Below, one piece after another: positions 55,115 to 63,950 of a DNA stretch of 64,000 nucleotides (position 1 is its first letter; each line of letters opens with the position of its first letter). The position numbers and the translations under genes are program-made. The notes below the pieces were generated by a model. It was not told the origin of the DNA. It saw only the letters and a list, made by a program, of their open reading frames with translations, and did not search any database. Origin of the DNA: Granulimonas faecalis (GTDB lineage: Bacteria > Actinomycetota > Coriobacteriia > Coriobacteriales > Atopobiaceae); NCBI RefSeq assembly GCF_022834715.1, contig NZ_BQKC01000001.1, forward strand, positions 1,090,501 to 1,154,500, given 5' to 3'.

Positions 55115-55777
55115 CTAGGACTCGTCGCCCTCGGCGGCGTCCATGGCCTCGGCCCAGGCCTCCGCGGCCGCCTCGTCGGCTGCGTCCTGGGCGGCGCGCT
55201 CCTCCACCTCGCCCTCGGCGACGTCTCGCTTGAGCTGTGCGAGCACCGAGAAGGGGTTGGTGGGGTCGATGTCGTCCCCGTGGGCCTCGGCGCAGCGGCA
55301 GTCGCCCTCGTTGAGGTTGGCGCCGCAGTCCGGGCAGAGGCCCTTGCAGTCCTCGCGGCAGAGCACCACGAACGGGGTCTCCATGATGACGGCGGCGTTG
55401 ACGGGCCCGGCGAGGTCGACGGTGCCGTTCTCCCGGTCCACCAGCGAGAAGTCGACGTCGTCCTCGTCGTCGGACTGCTCGGAGGCGTCCGGCAGCTCGA
55501 AGAGGAAGTACTCGTCGACCTCGGAGGCGATGGAGATGCGCGCCTCGTCGAGGCAGCGGTCGCACGTTCCGAGGACGTCGGCCTTCACGATGCCCGTGGC
55601 GAGGATGCCGTCGCCGGTGTTGGTGAGCACGATGTCGTAGTCGATGCCGTCGGGCACCGAGAAGTCGTGGTCGCCGAGGCCGTAGCCGTGGACGTCCACG
55701 TGGCCGGAGACCGGCCAGGTGTCGCCGGGCAGCGCGAGGTGGTCGTCGATGTGGACGATGATGGGCTTGATGTCCAT
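55115..55777 (-). CDS. YceD/DUF177 domain protein
   Basis: 220 aa protein of the DUF177 family, always found beside rpmF and linked to 23S rRNA/ribosome supply in other bacteria. Zinc-type pairs are CDRC near residue 72 and CREDCKGLCPDCGANLNEGD near 140, the family's conserved core. The C-terminal 50 residues are acidic and alanine-rich. ATG with GGAG, 13 nt after the coiled-coil gene. Molecular function not settled. Confidence 0.9.
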   Translation of the reverse strand: MDIKPIIVHIDDHLALPGDTWPVSGHVDVHGYGLGDHDFSVPDGIDYDIVLTNTGDGILATGIVKADVLGTCDRCLDEARISIASEVDEYFLFELPDASEQSDDEDDVDFSLVDRENGTVDLAGPVNAAVIMETPFVVLCREDCKGLCPDCGANLNEGDCRCAEAHGDDIDPTNPFSVLAQLKRDVAEGEVEERAAQDAADEAAAEAWAEAMDAAEGDES

Positions 55778-55790
55778 GGACGCCGCTCCC

Positions 55791-56282
55791 CTACCAGTTC
55801 TGCTGGCCCGAGCGGCCGCCGGCCTTGTCGGTGAGCGTCTGGCGGCAGCGGGTCACCTGGACGACGATGGACTTGAGGTTGTCCTCGAGGTGCTCGAGGA
55901 TCTCCTCGACGTACTCCTCGGCGTTGTAGCGGGTGTCGCGCTCGTACTGCTGCGCGGCGTCGCGGATGTCGTCCGCCTTCTGCTGGGCGAGGCGCACGAC
56001 CTCCTGGTCGCCCGCGAGGATCATGGCCTGCTGCTGGGCATCGGCGATGATGGAGTCGGCCTGCTGCTGCGCGTGGGCGAGGATCTCGTCCTGCTCCTTG
56101 AGGATGCGCCGCGCGGTGGCGAACTCCTCGGGGAAGGTGTCCTTGATGTCGTCGATGATCTGGTAGATCTCCTCGCTGTCGACGATCTTCTTCTGGCCGC
56201 CTCCACCGAAGGTGGGCTTGGCCTGGCTCACGATGTCCTCGAGCTCCGCCACGAGGTTCTCGAGCTCCTCACCCGGCTGCAT
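55791..56282 (-). CDS. DivIVA/SepIVA-like coiled-coil protein
   Basis: 163 aa, ATG 56282 with AAAGGAG. An N-terminal acidic segment (EELENLVAELEDIVSQA) is followed by a long predicted coiled coil rich in Ala, Gln, Glu (about residues 60-145). Same place (between coaD/rsmD and DUF177, rnc, smc) as the mycobacterial septum protein SepIVA, which is longer. It probably works in septation or membrane organisation; this rests on position and composition. Confidence 0.75.
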   Translation of the reverse strand: MQPGEELENLVAELEDIVSQAKPTFGGGGQKKIVDSEEIYQIIDDIKDTFPEEFATARRILKEQDEILAHAQQQADSIIADAQQQAMILAGDQEVVRLAQQKADDIRDAAQQYERDTRYNAEEYVEEILEHLEDNLKSIVVQVTRCRQTLTDKAGGRSGQQNW

Positions 56283-56384
56283 ATGGGCTCCTTTCAAGGT
56301 GATGGCACGAGCATCGCCTTCGGGCGACGCTGGGACGACGCATACTCGTTAATCCTAACACGGGCCGCACGCAGTGCCCGCAAT

Positions 56385-56918
56385 TCAGAGAATCCCGACG
56401 TCCCCGCCCGAAAAGCGCCGTTTGAGGCGCCGCTCCACGCACGGCGGCACGAGCAGGGAGACGTCGCCGCCGAGGGCCGCGATCTCGCGCACGATGGAGC
56501 TCGACACGTAGCCGTACTCAGGGTTGCTCATGACGTAGATCGACTCGAGGTCGGGGCTCATGCGCACGTTGAGGTCGGCCTGGGCGAGCTCGTACTCGAA
56601 GTCTGTGGTGGCCCGGAGGCCCTTCACCACGGCCCCGGCGCCGATCCTCCGGCAGAAGTCGACGAGCAGGCCGTCCATGGCCATGACCCGCACGTCGCCG
56701 ATGCCGAGCTCTCCCACGGCCTCGCGCACCATGGCGACGCGCTCGTCGAGCGTGAAGGCCCGCGCGCTCCCGCGCTTGTCCCGGGAGACGGCCACGGCCA
56801 CAGTCACCTCCGGGGCGATGCGGGTGGCCCGCCGTATGACGTCGAGATGGCCGTAGGTGACCGGGTCGAACGTGCCTGGCACCACCACGTGGTCTATGGG
56901 ACCGGCCTCATCGGGCAT
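56385..56918 (-). CDS. coaD: Phosphopantetheine adenylyltransferase
   Basis: Transfers AMP from ATP to 4'-phosphopantetheine in coenzyme A synthesis. 177 aa, ATG 56918 with AGGAGG. Nucleotidyltransferase motif VVPGTFDPVTYGHLDVIRRA and the later YGYVSSSIVREIAALGGDV. Its product feeds the phosphopantetheine arm of AcpP, encoded nearby. Overlaps rsmD by 11 nt. Confidence 0.96.
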   Translation of the reverse strand: MPDEAGPIDHVVVPGTFDPVTYGHLDVIRRATRIAPEVTVAVAVSRDKRGSARAFTLDERVAMVREAVGELGIGDVRVMAMDGLLVDFCRRIGAGAVVKGLRATTDFEYELAQADLNVRMSPDLESIYVMSNPEYGYVSSSIVREIAALGGDVSLLVPPCVERRLKRRFSGGDVGIL

Positions 56919-57501
56919 CGGGGCCCTCCTCTCCCGTGCGGCTCTCCAGCAGTGTCACGACGCTCCCGCCGTGGGGGCGTTCCCTGAGGGGCTCGAGGCC
57001 GTCGGCCTCGAGCGGCGCGGCGTCGGCGGCCCGCTCGTGGACCACGAGGCACCCCGGGGCCAGGAGCCCCCGCCCGCGGAGCGCGTCGAGGAGCGACGCC
57101 GAGAGGCCCGGGTCCAGGCGGTAGGGCGGGTCGAGCAGGACGATGTCGAACGGCCGGTCGCCCAGCCGCCCCGCACGGGCGCAGGCGACCGCATCACCAG
57201 GCACGCACCTCGCACACCCGTCGGCACCGAGGGACCGCACGTTGCCCCGGGCGCAGGCGAGGGCGCGGCGGTCGCGGTCGACGAGCACGCACCCCTCTGC
57301 GCCGCGGCTCACGAGCTCGAGGCCCAGGGCCCCGGAGCCGCAGAAGGCGTCGAGAACCCACGCGCCGCCGAGGTCGAGCCCGCGGGCCGACGCGACCATG
57401 GAGGCCACAGCCTCCCGCATGCGGTCGGTCGACGGGCGGGTGCCCGAGCCCTCGGGGGCCTTGAGGGGCCTCCCCCTCCACTGTCCGCCTACGACCCTCA
57501 T
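56908..57501 (-). CDS. rsmD: 16S rRNA (guanine(966)-N2)-methyltransferase RsmD
   Basis: 197 aa class I methyltransferase. SAM-binding VLDAFCGSGALGLELVSRGA (motif I) and catalytic LLDPPYRLD (motif IV) are clear. The N-terminus RVVGGQWRGRPL is the family signature. Overlaps recG by 4 nt (ATGA) and coaD by 11 nt. Acts on the assembled 30S head. Confidence 0.95.
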   Translation of the reverse strand: MRVVGGQWRGRPLKAPEGSGTRPSTDRMREAVASMVASARGLDLGGAWVLDAFCGSGALGLELVSRGAEGCVLVDRDRRALACARGNVRSLGADGCARCVPGDAVACARAGRLGDRPFDIVLLDPPYRLDPGLSASLLDALRGRGLLAPGCLVVHERAADAAPLEADGLEPLRERPHGGSVVTLLESRTGEEGPDAR

Positions 57502-59654
57502 GCCCCTCCCCCGTCCTTGAAGTACAGCGTGAACCGCTCCTCGACCTCGTGGGCCAGGGGGCTGAGCCCCGGGACCGAGAGGTCGGGCGACGCCTCGAGC
57601 AGGGCGAGGGCGTCGCCGTGGGCCGCCTCGACGAGGTCGCCGTCCTCGGCGAGGTCCACGAGGGCCAGCGTCGCGGCCCCCGACTGACGGTATCCCAACA
57701 CGTCGCCCTCATGCCGCAGCCTGAGGTCGAGCTCGGCGAGCTCCAACCCGTCGGCGCTCCGCTCGAGGGCCGCCAGGCGCTTGCGGGCCGGCGTGCCCCT
57801 CTTGGACGACGTCTCGAGGAAGACCCTGCCCGCCACGGCGCCGCGCCCCACGCGCCCACGGAGCTGGTGGAGCGTCGCGAGCCCGAAGCGGTCGGCGTCG
57901 TAGACGAGCATCGCGCAGGCGTTGGGGACGTCCACGCCGACCTCGATGACGGTGGTGGACACGAGCACGTCCACGGCGCCGTCGCGGAACGCGGCCATGG
58001 CGGCGTCCTTCTCGGCGGGCGCCATGCGCCCGTGGATCAGGCCCACGGAGAGGTCGGGGAACACGCTGCGGGAGAGCTCCTCGAAGGCCGCCCGGGCGCT
58101 CTTGAGGGTGCGGTCGGAACCCTCGGGCACGTCGTCGAGCTCCGATCCGTCGTCGGCGTCGTCCACGAGGGGGCAGACCACGTAGGCCTGATGCCCGGCG
58201 GCGACCTCCTCCCGGATGGCCCCGAAGGCGATGTCGAGCGACTCGGGGGGCACCACCGTCGTGGTGGTGCCGGCCCCCGGGTGCGGCCGCTCGCGGATGG
58301 ATGAGACGCAGACGTCGCCGTACACGGAGAGGGCGAGCGTGCGAGGGATGGGCGTGGCCGTCATCGTGAGGACGTCGGCCGCCTCGCCCTTGCCCTTGAG
58401 GCCCGTGCGCTGGTTGACGCCGAAGCGGTGCTGCTCGTCCACCACGGCGAGGGAGAGGTCGCGGAACCGCACGTCCTCGGAGAGGATCGCCGTGGTGCCG
58501 AACAGGACGGCGACCTCCCCGGACGCCACCCCCTCCGTCACCGAGGCGCGCTCGTCGGCCGGCGTGGAGCCCGTGAGCAGGCGCCACGTCACGCCGGCCG
58601 CGTCGAGCACGGGGCCCGTCTTCTCGGCGTACTGGCGGGCCAGCACGGAGGTGGGCGCCATGACGGCGCACTGGGTGCCGGAGTCGGCGCAGGCGGCCAT
58701 GGCCACGGCCGCCACGGCGGTCTTGCCCGTGCCGACGTCGCCGAGGAGCAGACGGTTCATGGGCCGGGGCGACGCCATGTCGGCGAGGATGTCGTCGACG
58801 GCCGCCCGCTGCTCGCCGGTGAGGTCGAACGGCAGGGCGTCGAGGAGGGCCGCCACGTGGGGACCGTCGACGGTGTGGGAGAAGCCGGGTCGGCCGGCCC
58901 CCTCCAGCGCGTGGCGGGCCCGGAGCACGAGCTGGAGGCAGAGGAGCTCGTCGTAGGCGAGGCGCCGGCGAGCGCGCTCGGCCTCGTCGAGGGAGGACGG
59001 GAAGTGCGCGGCGCGCACGGCAGCCCCCCAGCCCATAAGGCCCCGCGCCGCGACGAGGGACGCCGGGAGGAAATCGCAGACGTCGGAGAAGTCGGCCACC
59101 GCGCAGCTCGCGATGCGCCGCATCCACGCGGGGGTGAGCCCCTCGCTCACCGGGTGCACCGGCACGACACGCGAGTAGCCGCCCGTCTCGTTGGGGCCCA
59201 GCACCTCGTGGAACGGCGAGGCCATCTGCTTGAAGCCGTAGGCGAAGGTCACCTTCCCGGAGAGGGCGACGGTATCGCCTACCGAGAAGGCGTCCTTGAG
59301 CCACGGCTGCTTGAAGAACGACGCACGGATGACGCCCGTGTCGTCCACGACGAAGACCTCGACGATGGGCAGCCGGGGCCGGGGGCGCTTGAGCTCGACG
59401 CGGTCGATGCGCCCCACGACGGTGGCCTCCTGGCCGACGTCGGCGTGGGCGATGGGGACCACATGGGAGAAGTCGAGGTAGCGGCGGGGCAGGTGGAGGA
59501 AGAGGTCGCGCACGGTGCGCACGCCCATGCGCTCGAGGGCGGCGAGACGCTGCCCCGAGACATGACGAAGCCGCGACACGCGGTCGTCCAGCGCGCAGGT
59601 GCGCGTCAGACGGCCGGATGTCGCGGGAACGACGATGGTCCCTGGCTCTGCCAT
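57498..59654 (-). CDS. recG: ATP-dependent DNA helicase RecG
   Basis: Reverses stalled replication forks and branch-migrates recombination intermediates. 718 aa. N-terminal wedge/OB domain (AHADVGQEATVVGRIDR), then helicase motifs: Walker A GDVGTGKTAVAA, VVDEQHRFGVNQR (DEQH), TMTATPIPRTLAL, and STTVIEVGVDVPNA with the TRG region near HQLRGRVGRGA. ATG with GGGAGG, 15 nt after fakA. The extreme N-terminal 30 residues are unlike typical RecG. Confidence 0.96.
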   Translation of the reverse strand: MAEPGTIVVPATSGRLTRTCALDDRVSRLRHVSGQRLAALERMGVRTVRDLFLHLPRRYLDFSHVVPIAHADVGQEATVVGRIDRVELKRPRPRLPIVEVFVVDDTGVIRASFFKQPWLKDAFSVGDTVALSGKVTFAYGFKQMASPFHEVLGPNETGGYSRVVPVHPVSEGLTPAWMRRIASCAVADFSDVCDFLPASLVAARGLMGWGAAVRAAHFPSSLDEAERARRRLAYDELLCLQLVLRARHALEGAGRPGFSHTVDGPHVAALLDALPFDLTGEQRAAVDDILADMASPRPMNRLLLGDVGTGKTAVAAVAMAACADSGTQCAVMAPTSVLARQYAEKTGPVLDAAGVTWRLLTGSTPADERASVTEGVASGEVAVLFGTTAILSEDVRFRDLSLAVVDEQHRFGVNQRTGLKGKGEAADVLTMTATPIPRTLALSVYGDVCVSSIRERPHPGAGTTTTVVPPESLDIAFGAIREEVAAGHQAYVVCPLVDDADDGSELDDVPEGSDRTLKSARAAFEELSRSVFPDLSVGLIHGRMAPAEKDAAMAAFRDGAVDVLVSTTVIEVGVDVPNACAMLVYDADRFGLATLHQLRGRVGRGAVAGRVFLETSSKRGTPARKRLAALERSADGLELAELDLRLRHEGDVLGYRQSGAATLALVDLAEDGDLVEAAHGDALALLEASPDLSVPGLSPLAHEVEERFTLYFKDGGGA

Positions 59655-59669
59655 GGGCCTCCCTCGGGA

Positions 59670-61334
59670 CTACTCGATGGAGAAGATCACGGGGTAAAGG
59701 GGCTGGCCGCCGCGGTGCGGGTCGACCTCGAGGTCGGGCATGGCCTCCTCGATGGCGTCGCAGAGGGCCTGGAAGGCCTCATCGTCGAGCTCGTCGCCGG
59801 CGAGGATGGTGAGGGTGTCGCCCTCCTCCTCGGTCTGCATGCGGCGCACGAGGTCGAGGGTGACCTGGTCCACGGACGAGCCCACCACGGTGATGGCGCC
59901 GTCCTGGATGCCCATGACGTCGCCCGACCTGATGGGGGAGCCGTCGGCGGCCTGGGAGTCGCGCACGGCACGGGTGACCTCGCCGTCGCGGACGTTGGCC
60001 ACGGCCTCGGTCATGGCCGCCACGTTGTCGGCCAGCGGGACGTCGGTCTCAAGGACGAACAGGGCAGCGAAGGCCTGGGGCACGGTCTTGGTGGGGACCA
60101 CGGCGACCTCGCAGGTGTCGCAGGCGTTGGCCGCTGCCTCGGCGGCCATGCGGATGTTGCCGTTGTCCGGCAGCACGATGACGTGCTCGGCGTTGGCGCG
60201 CTCGACGGCGTCGAGGATGTCGGCGGTGGACGGGTTCATGGTCTGGCCGCCCGAGACGACGACGTCCACGCCGAGCGACTCGAGGATCTCGGCCTCGCCG
60301 TCGCCGGCCGCCACGGCCACGACGCCGAGCTTCTTCCTGGGGGCGCCGGCGGCCTCCCGGTCGGCGGCGATGGCCGCGGTGCGGTCGTGGGCCTCGAGGT
60401 CCATGTTGTGGATGAAGACCTCGAAGATCTGACCGTGGCCGAGCATGTGGTGCAGCACGCGGTCGGGCTCGTTGGTGTGCACATGGATCTTGTAGTCGGG
60501 GTTGGAGCCCACGAGGAGCTCGCAGTCGCCCATGGTGGCCAGGAAGTCGAGGGCGGCCTTCTGGTCGAAGTCCGAGCTGTCGGCGTGGAAGAGGAACTCG
60601 GTGCAGTAGCGGTACTCCGAGCCCTCCCAGTCGTCGTTGAGCTCGATGTGCACGCTGGCGGCCACGGAGCGCTTGGCGTCGGAGCTGTCCACGGTGGTAC
60701 GGAAGTCCACGGAGGAGTCGGTGCCGAGGCAGGCGTTCACGAAGGCCTCGAAGAACACCGCGAAGCCGAAGGCGCCGGAGTCGACGACGCCGTTCTCCTT
60801 AAGGACGGGAAGGAGGTCGGGGGTGCGCGCCACGGACTCGTAGGCCTCGGACACGAGCTCCTTGAGGGCCTCCTCCACGGACATGGAGCGGTCGTGGGCC
60901 AGCTCGTCGGCGCGCTCCGAGAGGTCGGAGACGACGGTGAGGATGGTCCCCTCGACGGGCTTGCGGACCGCCTGGAACGCGACCTTGCGGCCGTGGCGCC
61001 ATGCGGCGGCGAGGTCGGTGACCGTGACGGGGTCTCCCTTGGCATCGACGAGGCCCTCGGCCATGCCGCGCAGGATCTGGCTGGTGATGACGCCGGAGTT
61101 GCCGCGGGCGCCCATGAGCGAGCCGTGCGTGATGGCCTTGGCGACGGCCTCCATGGGGGCGTTGGCCGGAAGGGCCTCGACCTCCTTCACCACGGTCTTG
61201 AGCGTGAGGCTCATGTTGGTTCCGGTGTCGCCGTCGGGGACGGGGAAGACGTTGAGCTTGTTGATCTCGTCCGCCCTGTCGGCGACCGCCTGGGCGGCGA
61301 CGGGGAAGCAGTGGCGTATGACGTTCGCAATCAT
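59670..61334 (-). CDS. fakA: Fatty acid kinase catalytic subunit FakA (DAK2 domain)
   Basis: Phosphorylates FakB-bound fatty acid, giving acyl-phosphate for PlsX. 554 aa. N-terminal DhaL/DAK2 domain with NVFPVPDGDTGTNM and GARGNSGVITSQILRG (ATP/Mg sites). A middle domain with the conserved histidine region KIHVHTNEPDRVL follows, then a C-terminal EDD-like domain (VVVSGGQTMNPSTADIL). FakB, the fatty-acid-binding partner, is not in the window. 67 nt downstream of the Asp23 gene, the standard pairing. Confidence 0.94.
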   Translation of the reverse strand: MIANVIRHCFPVAAQAVADRADEINKLNVFPVPDGDTGTNMSLTLKTVVKEVEALPANAPMEAVAKAITHGSLMGARGNSGVITSQILRGMAEGLVDAKGDPVTVTDLAAAWRHGRKVAFQAVRKPVEGTILTVVSDLSERADELAHDRSMSVEEALKELVSEAYESVARTPDLLPVLKENGVVDSGAFGFAVFFEAFVNACLGTDSSVDFRTTVDSSDAKRSVAASVHIELNDDWEGSEYRYCTEFLFHADSSDFDQKAALDFLATMGDCELLVGSNPDYKIHVHTNEPDRVLHHMLGHGQIFEVFIHNMDLEAHDRTAAIAADREAAGAPRKKLGVVAVAAGDGEAEILESLGVDVVVSGGQTMNPSTADILDAVERANAEHVIVLPDNGNIRMAAEAAANACDTCEVAVVPTKTVPQAFAALFVLETDVPLADNVAAMTEAVANVRDGEVTRAVRDSQAADGSPIRSGDVMGIQDGAITVVGSSVDQVTLDLVRRMQTEEEGDTLTILAGDELDDEAFQALCDAIEEAMPDLEVDPHRGGQPLYPVIFSIE

Positions 61335-61401
61335 TCTGTGGTAACTCCGGTCTGTCTCTCCGGGGCCGTGCCCCGTGCCTGCCGTCTGGTGCCTGCGGTG
61401 C

Positions 61402-61749
61402 CTAGCGCACCCTCATGTCCTCAATGACCACGTGGACCTCCGCGCCATCGATCTGGGCGACCTGCCCGAGCATGAACCTGACGCTGCTCTCGAGGTTCTG
61501 GCTCACGGAGCGCATGTTGACGCCGGCGTCCACCACCACGTGGAGCGTGACGGAGACGGTGTCGCCGTCCATGTCGACGTCGATGCCCTTGGACATCTGG
61601 CTCATGGAGAGCAGGGTCTGGAGGTTCTGCTGGTCGTCGGTGTAGGCCATGCCCACCACGCCGTAGCACATCATCGCGGCGTATCCCGCGAGGTCGGCGA
61701 TGACGTCGTTGGAGACCTGGAGCGTGCCGGGAACCGCTGCGTCAGCCAT
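61402..61749 (-). CDS. Asp23/Gls24 family protein
   Basis: 115 aa. The family pattern is present: GTLQVSNDVIADLAGYAAMM at the start and DVDMDGDTVSVTLHVVVDAG in the middle. Members sit at the membrane or beside FakA and are linked to cell-envelope stress; their biochemistry is unresolved. First gene of the operon that continues with fakA and recG. ATG with GGGAG. Confidence 0.9.
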   Translation of the reverse strand: MADAAVPGTLQVSNDVIADLAGYAAMMCYGVVGMAYTDDQQNLQTLLSMSQMSKGIDVDMDGDTVSVTLHVVVDAGVNMRSVSQNLESSVRFMLGQVAQIDGAEVHVVIEDMRVR

Positions 61750-61810
61750 GTGGTACTCCCATCAGTTAGTGTGCGACAGGGGTCCCTGGGCCCCTAACTC
61801 GGTCTGAACG

Positions 61811-61816
61811 ACTATA
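61811..61816 (-). promoter_or_regulatory. Possible -10 of the Asp23-fakA operon
   Basis: TATAGT stands 62 nt upstream of the Asp23 ATG with no clear -35. A small hairpin (AGGGG/CCCCT) lies in the leader. It is divergent from the tRNA-Ala promoter. Confidence 0.4.
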
Positions 61817-61885
61817 CCCCACGCCCCTGTCGCCCCCCAGTCTCTGCACATCTTCGGTGTGGTTTGATGGAGAGGAGATGGTCCG

Positions 61886-61913
61886 TTGCACTCGCGCCGC
61901 CCTCTGCTATAGT
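61886..61913 (+). promoter_or_regulatory. Promoter of tRNA-Ala
   Basis: -35 TTGCAC (61886-61891) and -10 TATAGT (61908-61913, preceded by TGC) are 16 nt apart, about 20 nt ahead of the mature tRNA. Confidence 0.7.
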
Positions 61914-61932
61914 TGACGACGCACCAACCCAC

Positions 61933-62008
61933 GGGGATATAGCTCAGCTGGGAGAGCGCATGACTGGCAGTCATGAGGTCAGGGGTTCGATCCCCCTTAT
62001 CTCCACCA
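61933..62008 (+). tRNA. tRNA-Ala (anticodon GGC), CCA encoded
   Basis: Cloverleaf: acceptor GGGGATA/TATCTCC, D arm GCTC/GAGC, anticodon stem CATGA/TCATG around CTGGCAG (anticodon GGC), T loop TTCGATC between AGGGG and CCCCT, discriminator A and encoded CCA. It reads GCC, a favoured alanine codon in this GC-rich genome. Confidence 0.97.
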
Positions 62009-62016
62009 CACGCAAC

Positions 62017-62046
62017 AGGGCGGCGGCCTCGGTCGCCGCCCTTTTT
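62017..62046 (+). terminator. Rho-independent terminator of tRNA-Ala
   Basis: A 9-bp stem AGGGCGGCG/CGCCGCCCT, 8-nt loop, then TTTTT, 9 nt after the CCA. Confidence 0.9.
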
Positions 62047-62125
62047 CATGGCCCGACTACCGTTGGGCACCCTTTGTCGACCGGGGCGCCATGCGCAGAC
62101 CGGCCCCGCCCCTGCGGTGGTTAAG

Positions 62126-62148
62126 CTGTAGGGCACGGGTATCTACAG
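62126..62148 (+). promoter_or_regulatory. Interrupted palindrome upstream of dxs
   Basis: CTGTAG-N11-CTACAG, 39 nt before the dxs ATG. It could be an operator or a leader hairpin. The 140-nt gap has no clear -35/-10 pair. Confidence 0.25.
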
Positions 62149-62186
62149 GAGCGTAGCCACCGACCGAGCGAAGGAACCCCGAACCC

Positions 62187-63923
62187 ATGTATCTCGAGAC
62201 CATCGACTCCCCCCGCGACCTCAAGGGCATGGGCGTCGCCGAGCTCGAGGCCCTGGCGGCCGAGATTCGAGACGCCCTCATGGTGCGGGCACGGACCCAC
62301 GGAGGCCACCTCGGCCCCAACCTGGGCGTCGTCGAGCTCACGGTGGCGCTCCACCGGGTCTTCGACTCCCCCACCGACGCCATCGTGTTCGACGTGTCCC
62401 ACCAGACCTACGCCCACAAGATGCTCACGGGCCGCAAGGAGGCCTTCCTCGACCCGGCCCACTACGACGACGTCTCGGGCTTCTCCAGCCCCTCCGAGTC
62501 GGAGCACGACCCCTTCGTCCTGGGCCACACCTCCACGTCCGTGGGCCTGGCGGCCGGCATCTCGCGCGGTCGGGCCATGGCCGGGATGAAGGGCCACGTG
62601 GTCGCCGTCATCGGCGACGGCTCCCTCTCGGGCGGCGAGGCCTTCGAGGGCCTCGACGTCGCCGGGGAGCTCTGCGACGACCTCGTGGTCGTCGTGAACG
62701 ACAACGACATGTCCATCGCCGAGAACCACGGCTCGCTCTACGAGGAACTCCGCAGGCTCCGCGAGGCGGGCAGCGACGTCGAGCGCAACTTCTTCACGGA
62801 CCTGGGCTTCTCTTACCGCTACATCGAGGACGGCAACTCCGTCGCCGCGCTCGTCCCGGCCCTCGAGGCGGCGCGCGACGCGTCGGGCCCACAGGTCGTG
62901 CACGTCCACACCGAGAAGGGCCACGGCTTTGGCCCCGCGGTGGACGACCCCGAGACCTTCCACAACGTGGGCCCCCTCGAGGGGGGCGCCCACGGGGCCG
63001 CGCCCCTCGCCTGGAGCGACGTGACGACGGGGTACCTCAACCGCCGCATGGCGGCAGACCCGTCCACCATGACGGTGGTGGCGGCCACACCCACGGGCCT
63101 CGGCTTCACCCCCGCCATGCGTGCCGCGGCGGGGCGCCAGTTCGTCGACGTCGGCATCGCCGAGGCCACGGCGCTCACCTTCTCCGTCGGCCTCGCCTCG
63201 GCCGGCATGCGCCCCGTGGTGTGCCTCTACTCCACGTTCCTGGGGCGCGCCTACGACCAGGTGGTCCAGGAGCTCGGCGTCAACCGCGCCCACGCCGTGC
63301 TCATGGTCGACCGCGGGTCCGTCTACTCCATGACCGACGCCACGCACCTGGGGCTCGGCGACATCGCCATGCTCGGCGCCATCCCCCACGTCACCTACCT
63401 GGCACCGGCCACGGTCCCCGAGTTCGAGGCCATGATGAACTGGGCCCTCGACACGTGCGACGGCCCCGTGGCCGTGAAGGTGCCGGGCGGCGCCCCCGTG
63501 AAGAACGCGCTCCCCGACGTCGTCCGCGGCTCCCGCGTGGCGATCGTGGGCGCCGGCACGTTCTACCCCTGCGCCCTCGAGGCCGCGCGCATCGTGCGCG
63601 AGCGGTCCGGGATCGAGCCCACCGTACTGAACCCCCGCGTGGTCTCCGACGTCGACGCCGACCTCGCGGCGTTTCTCGCCGAGGGCCATGACGCGGTGAT
63701 CACGCTGGAGGACGGCTTTGCCGACGGCGGGTTCGGACAGAAGGTCGCCGCCGCCCTCGCCCCGCTGGGCGTCGCCGTGGTCGTGAGGGGCTTCCCCAAG
63801 GACGTCCCCGACCGCTACGACCCCGACACCCTCGTGGAGCAGGCGCGCATGACGCCGGAGCTCGTGGCCGAGGACGCCCTGGCCGCCCTCGGGGCCGCCG
63901 CGGAGCGCCGGGCGACCCGTTAG
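62187..63923 (+). CDS. dxs: 1-deoxy-D-xylulose-5-phosphate synthase, short variant type
   Basis: 578 aa thiamine-diphosphate enzyme of the transketolase fold, about 40 residues shorter than classical Dxs. It should join pyruvate and glyceraldehyde 3-phosphate for the MEP isoprenoid pathway. Kept: THGGHLGPNLGVVELTVALH, GHTSTSVGLAAG, the ThDP motif GDGSLSGG (143-150) with Asn171, and Glu326. Changed: the usual AEQHA reads AEATA (325-329), and DRAGLVGEDGPTHHG reads DRGSVYSMTDATHLG (375-389), keeping the Arg and His. This matches the DXS-like form of some gut Firmicutes. Product still to be proven. AAGGA lies 12 nt upstream of the ATG. Confidence 0.88.
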   Translation: MYLETIDSPRDLKGMGVAELEALAAEIRDALMVRARTHGGHLGPNLGVVELTVALHRVFDSPTDAIVFDVSHQTYAHKMLTGRKEAFLDPAHYDDVSGFSSPSESEHDPFVLGHTSTSVGLAAGISRGRAMAGMKGHVVAVIGDGSLSGGEAFEGLDVAGELCDDLVVVVNDNDMSIAENHGSLYEELRRLREAGSDVERNFFTDLGFSYRYIEDGNSVAALVPALEAARDASGPQVVHVHTEKGHGFGPAVDDPETFHNVGPLEGGAHGAAPLAWSDVTTGYLNRRMAADPSTMTVVAATPTGLGFTPAMRAAAGRQFVDVGIAEATALTFSVGLASAGMRPVVCLYSTFLGRAYDQVVQELGVNRAHAVLMVDRGSVYSMTDATHLGLGDIAMLGAIPHVTYLAPATVPEFEAMMNWALDTCDGPVAVKVPGGAPVKNALPDVVRGSRVAIVGAGTFYPCALEAARIVRERSGIEPTVLNPRVVSDVDADLAAFLAEGHDAVITLEDGFADGGFGQKVAAALAPLGVAVVVRGFPKDVPDRYDPDTLVEQARMTPELVAEDALAALGAAAERRATR

Positions 63924-63950
63924 GCGCAGCCGGGCGACTTGTCTATGAAT

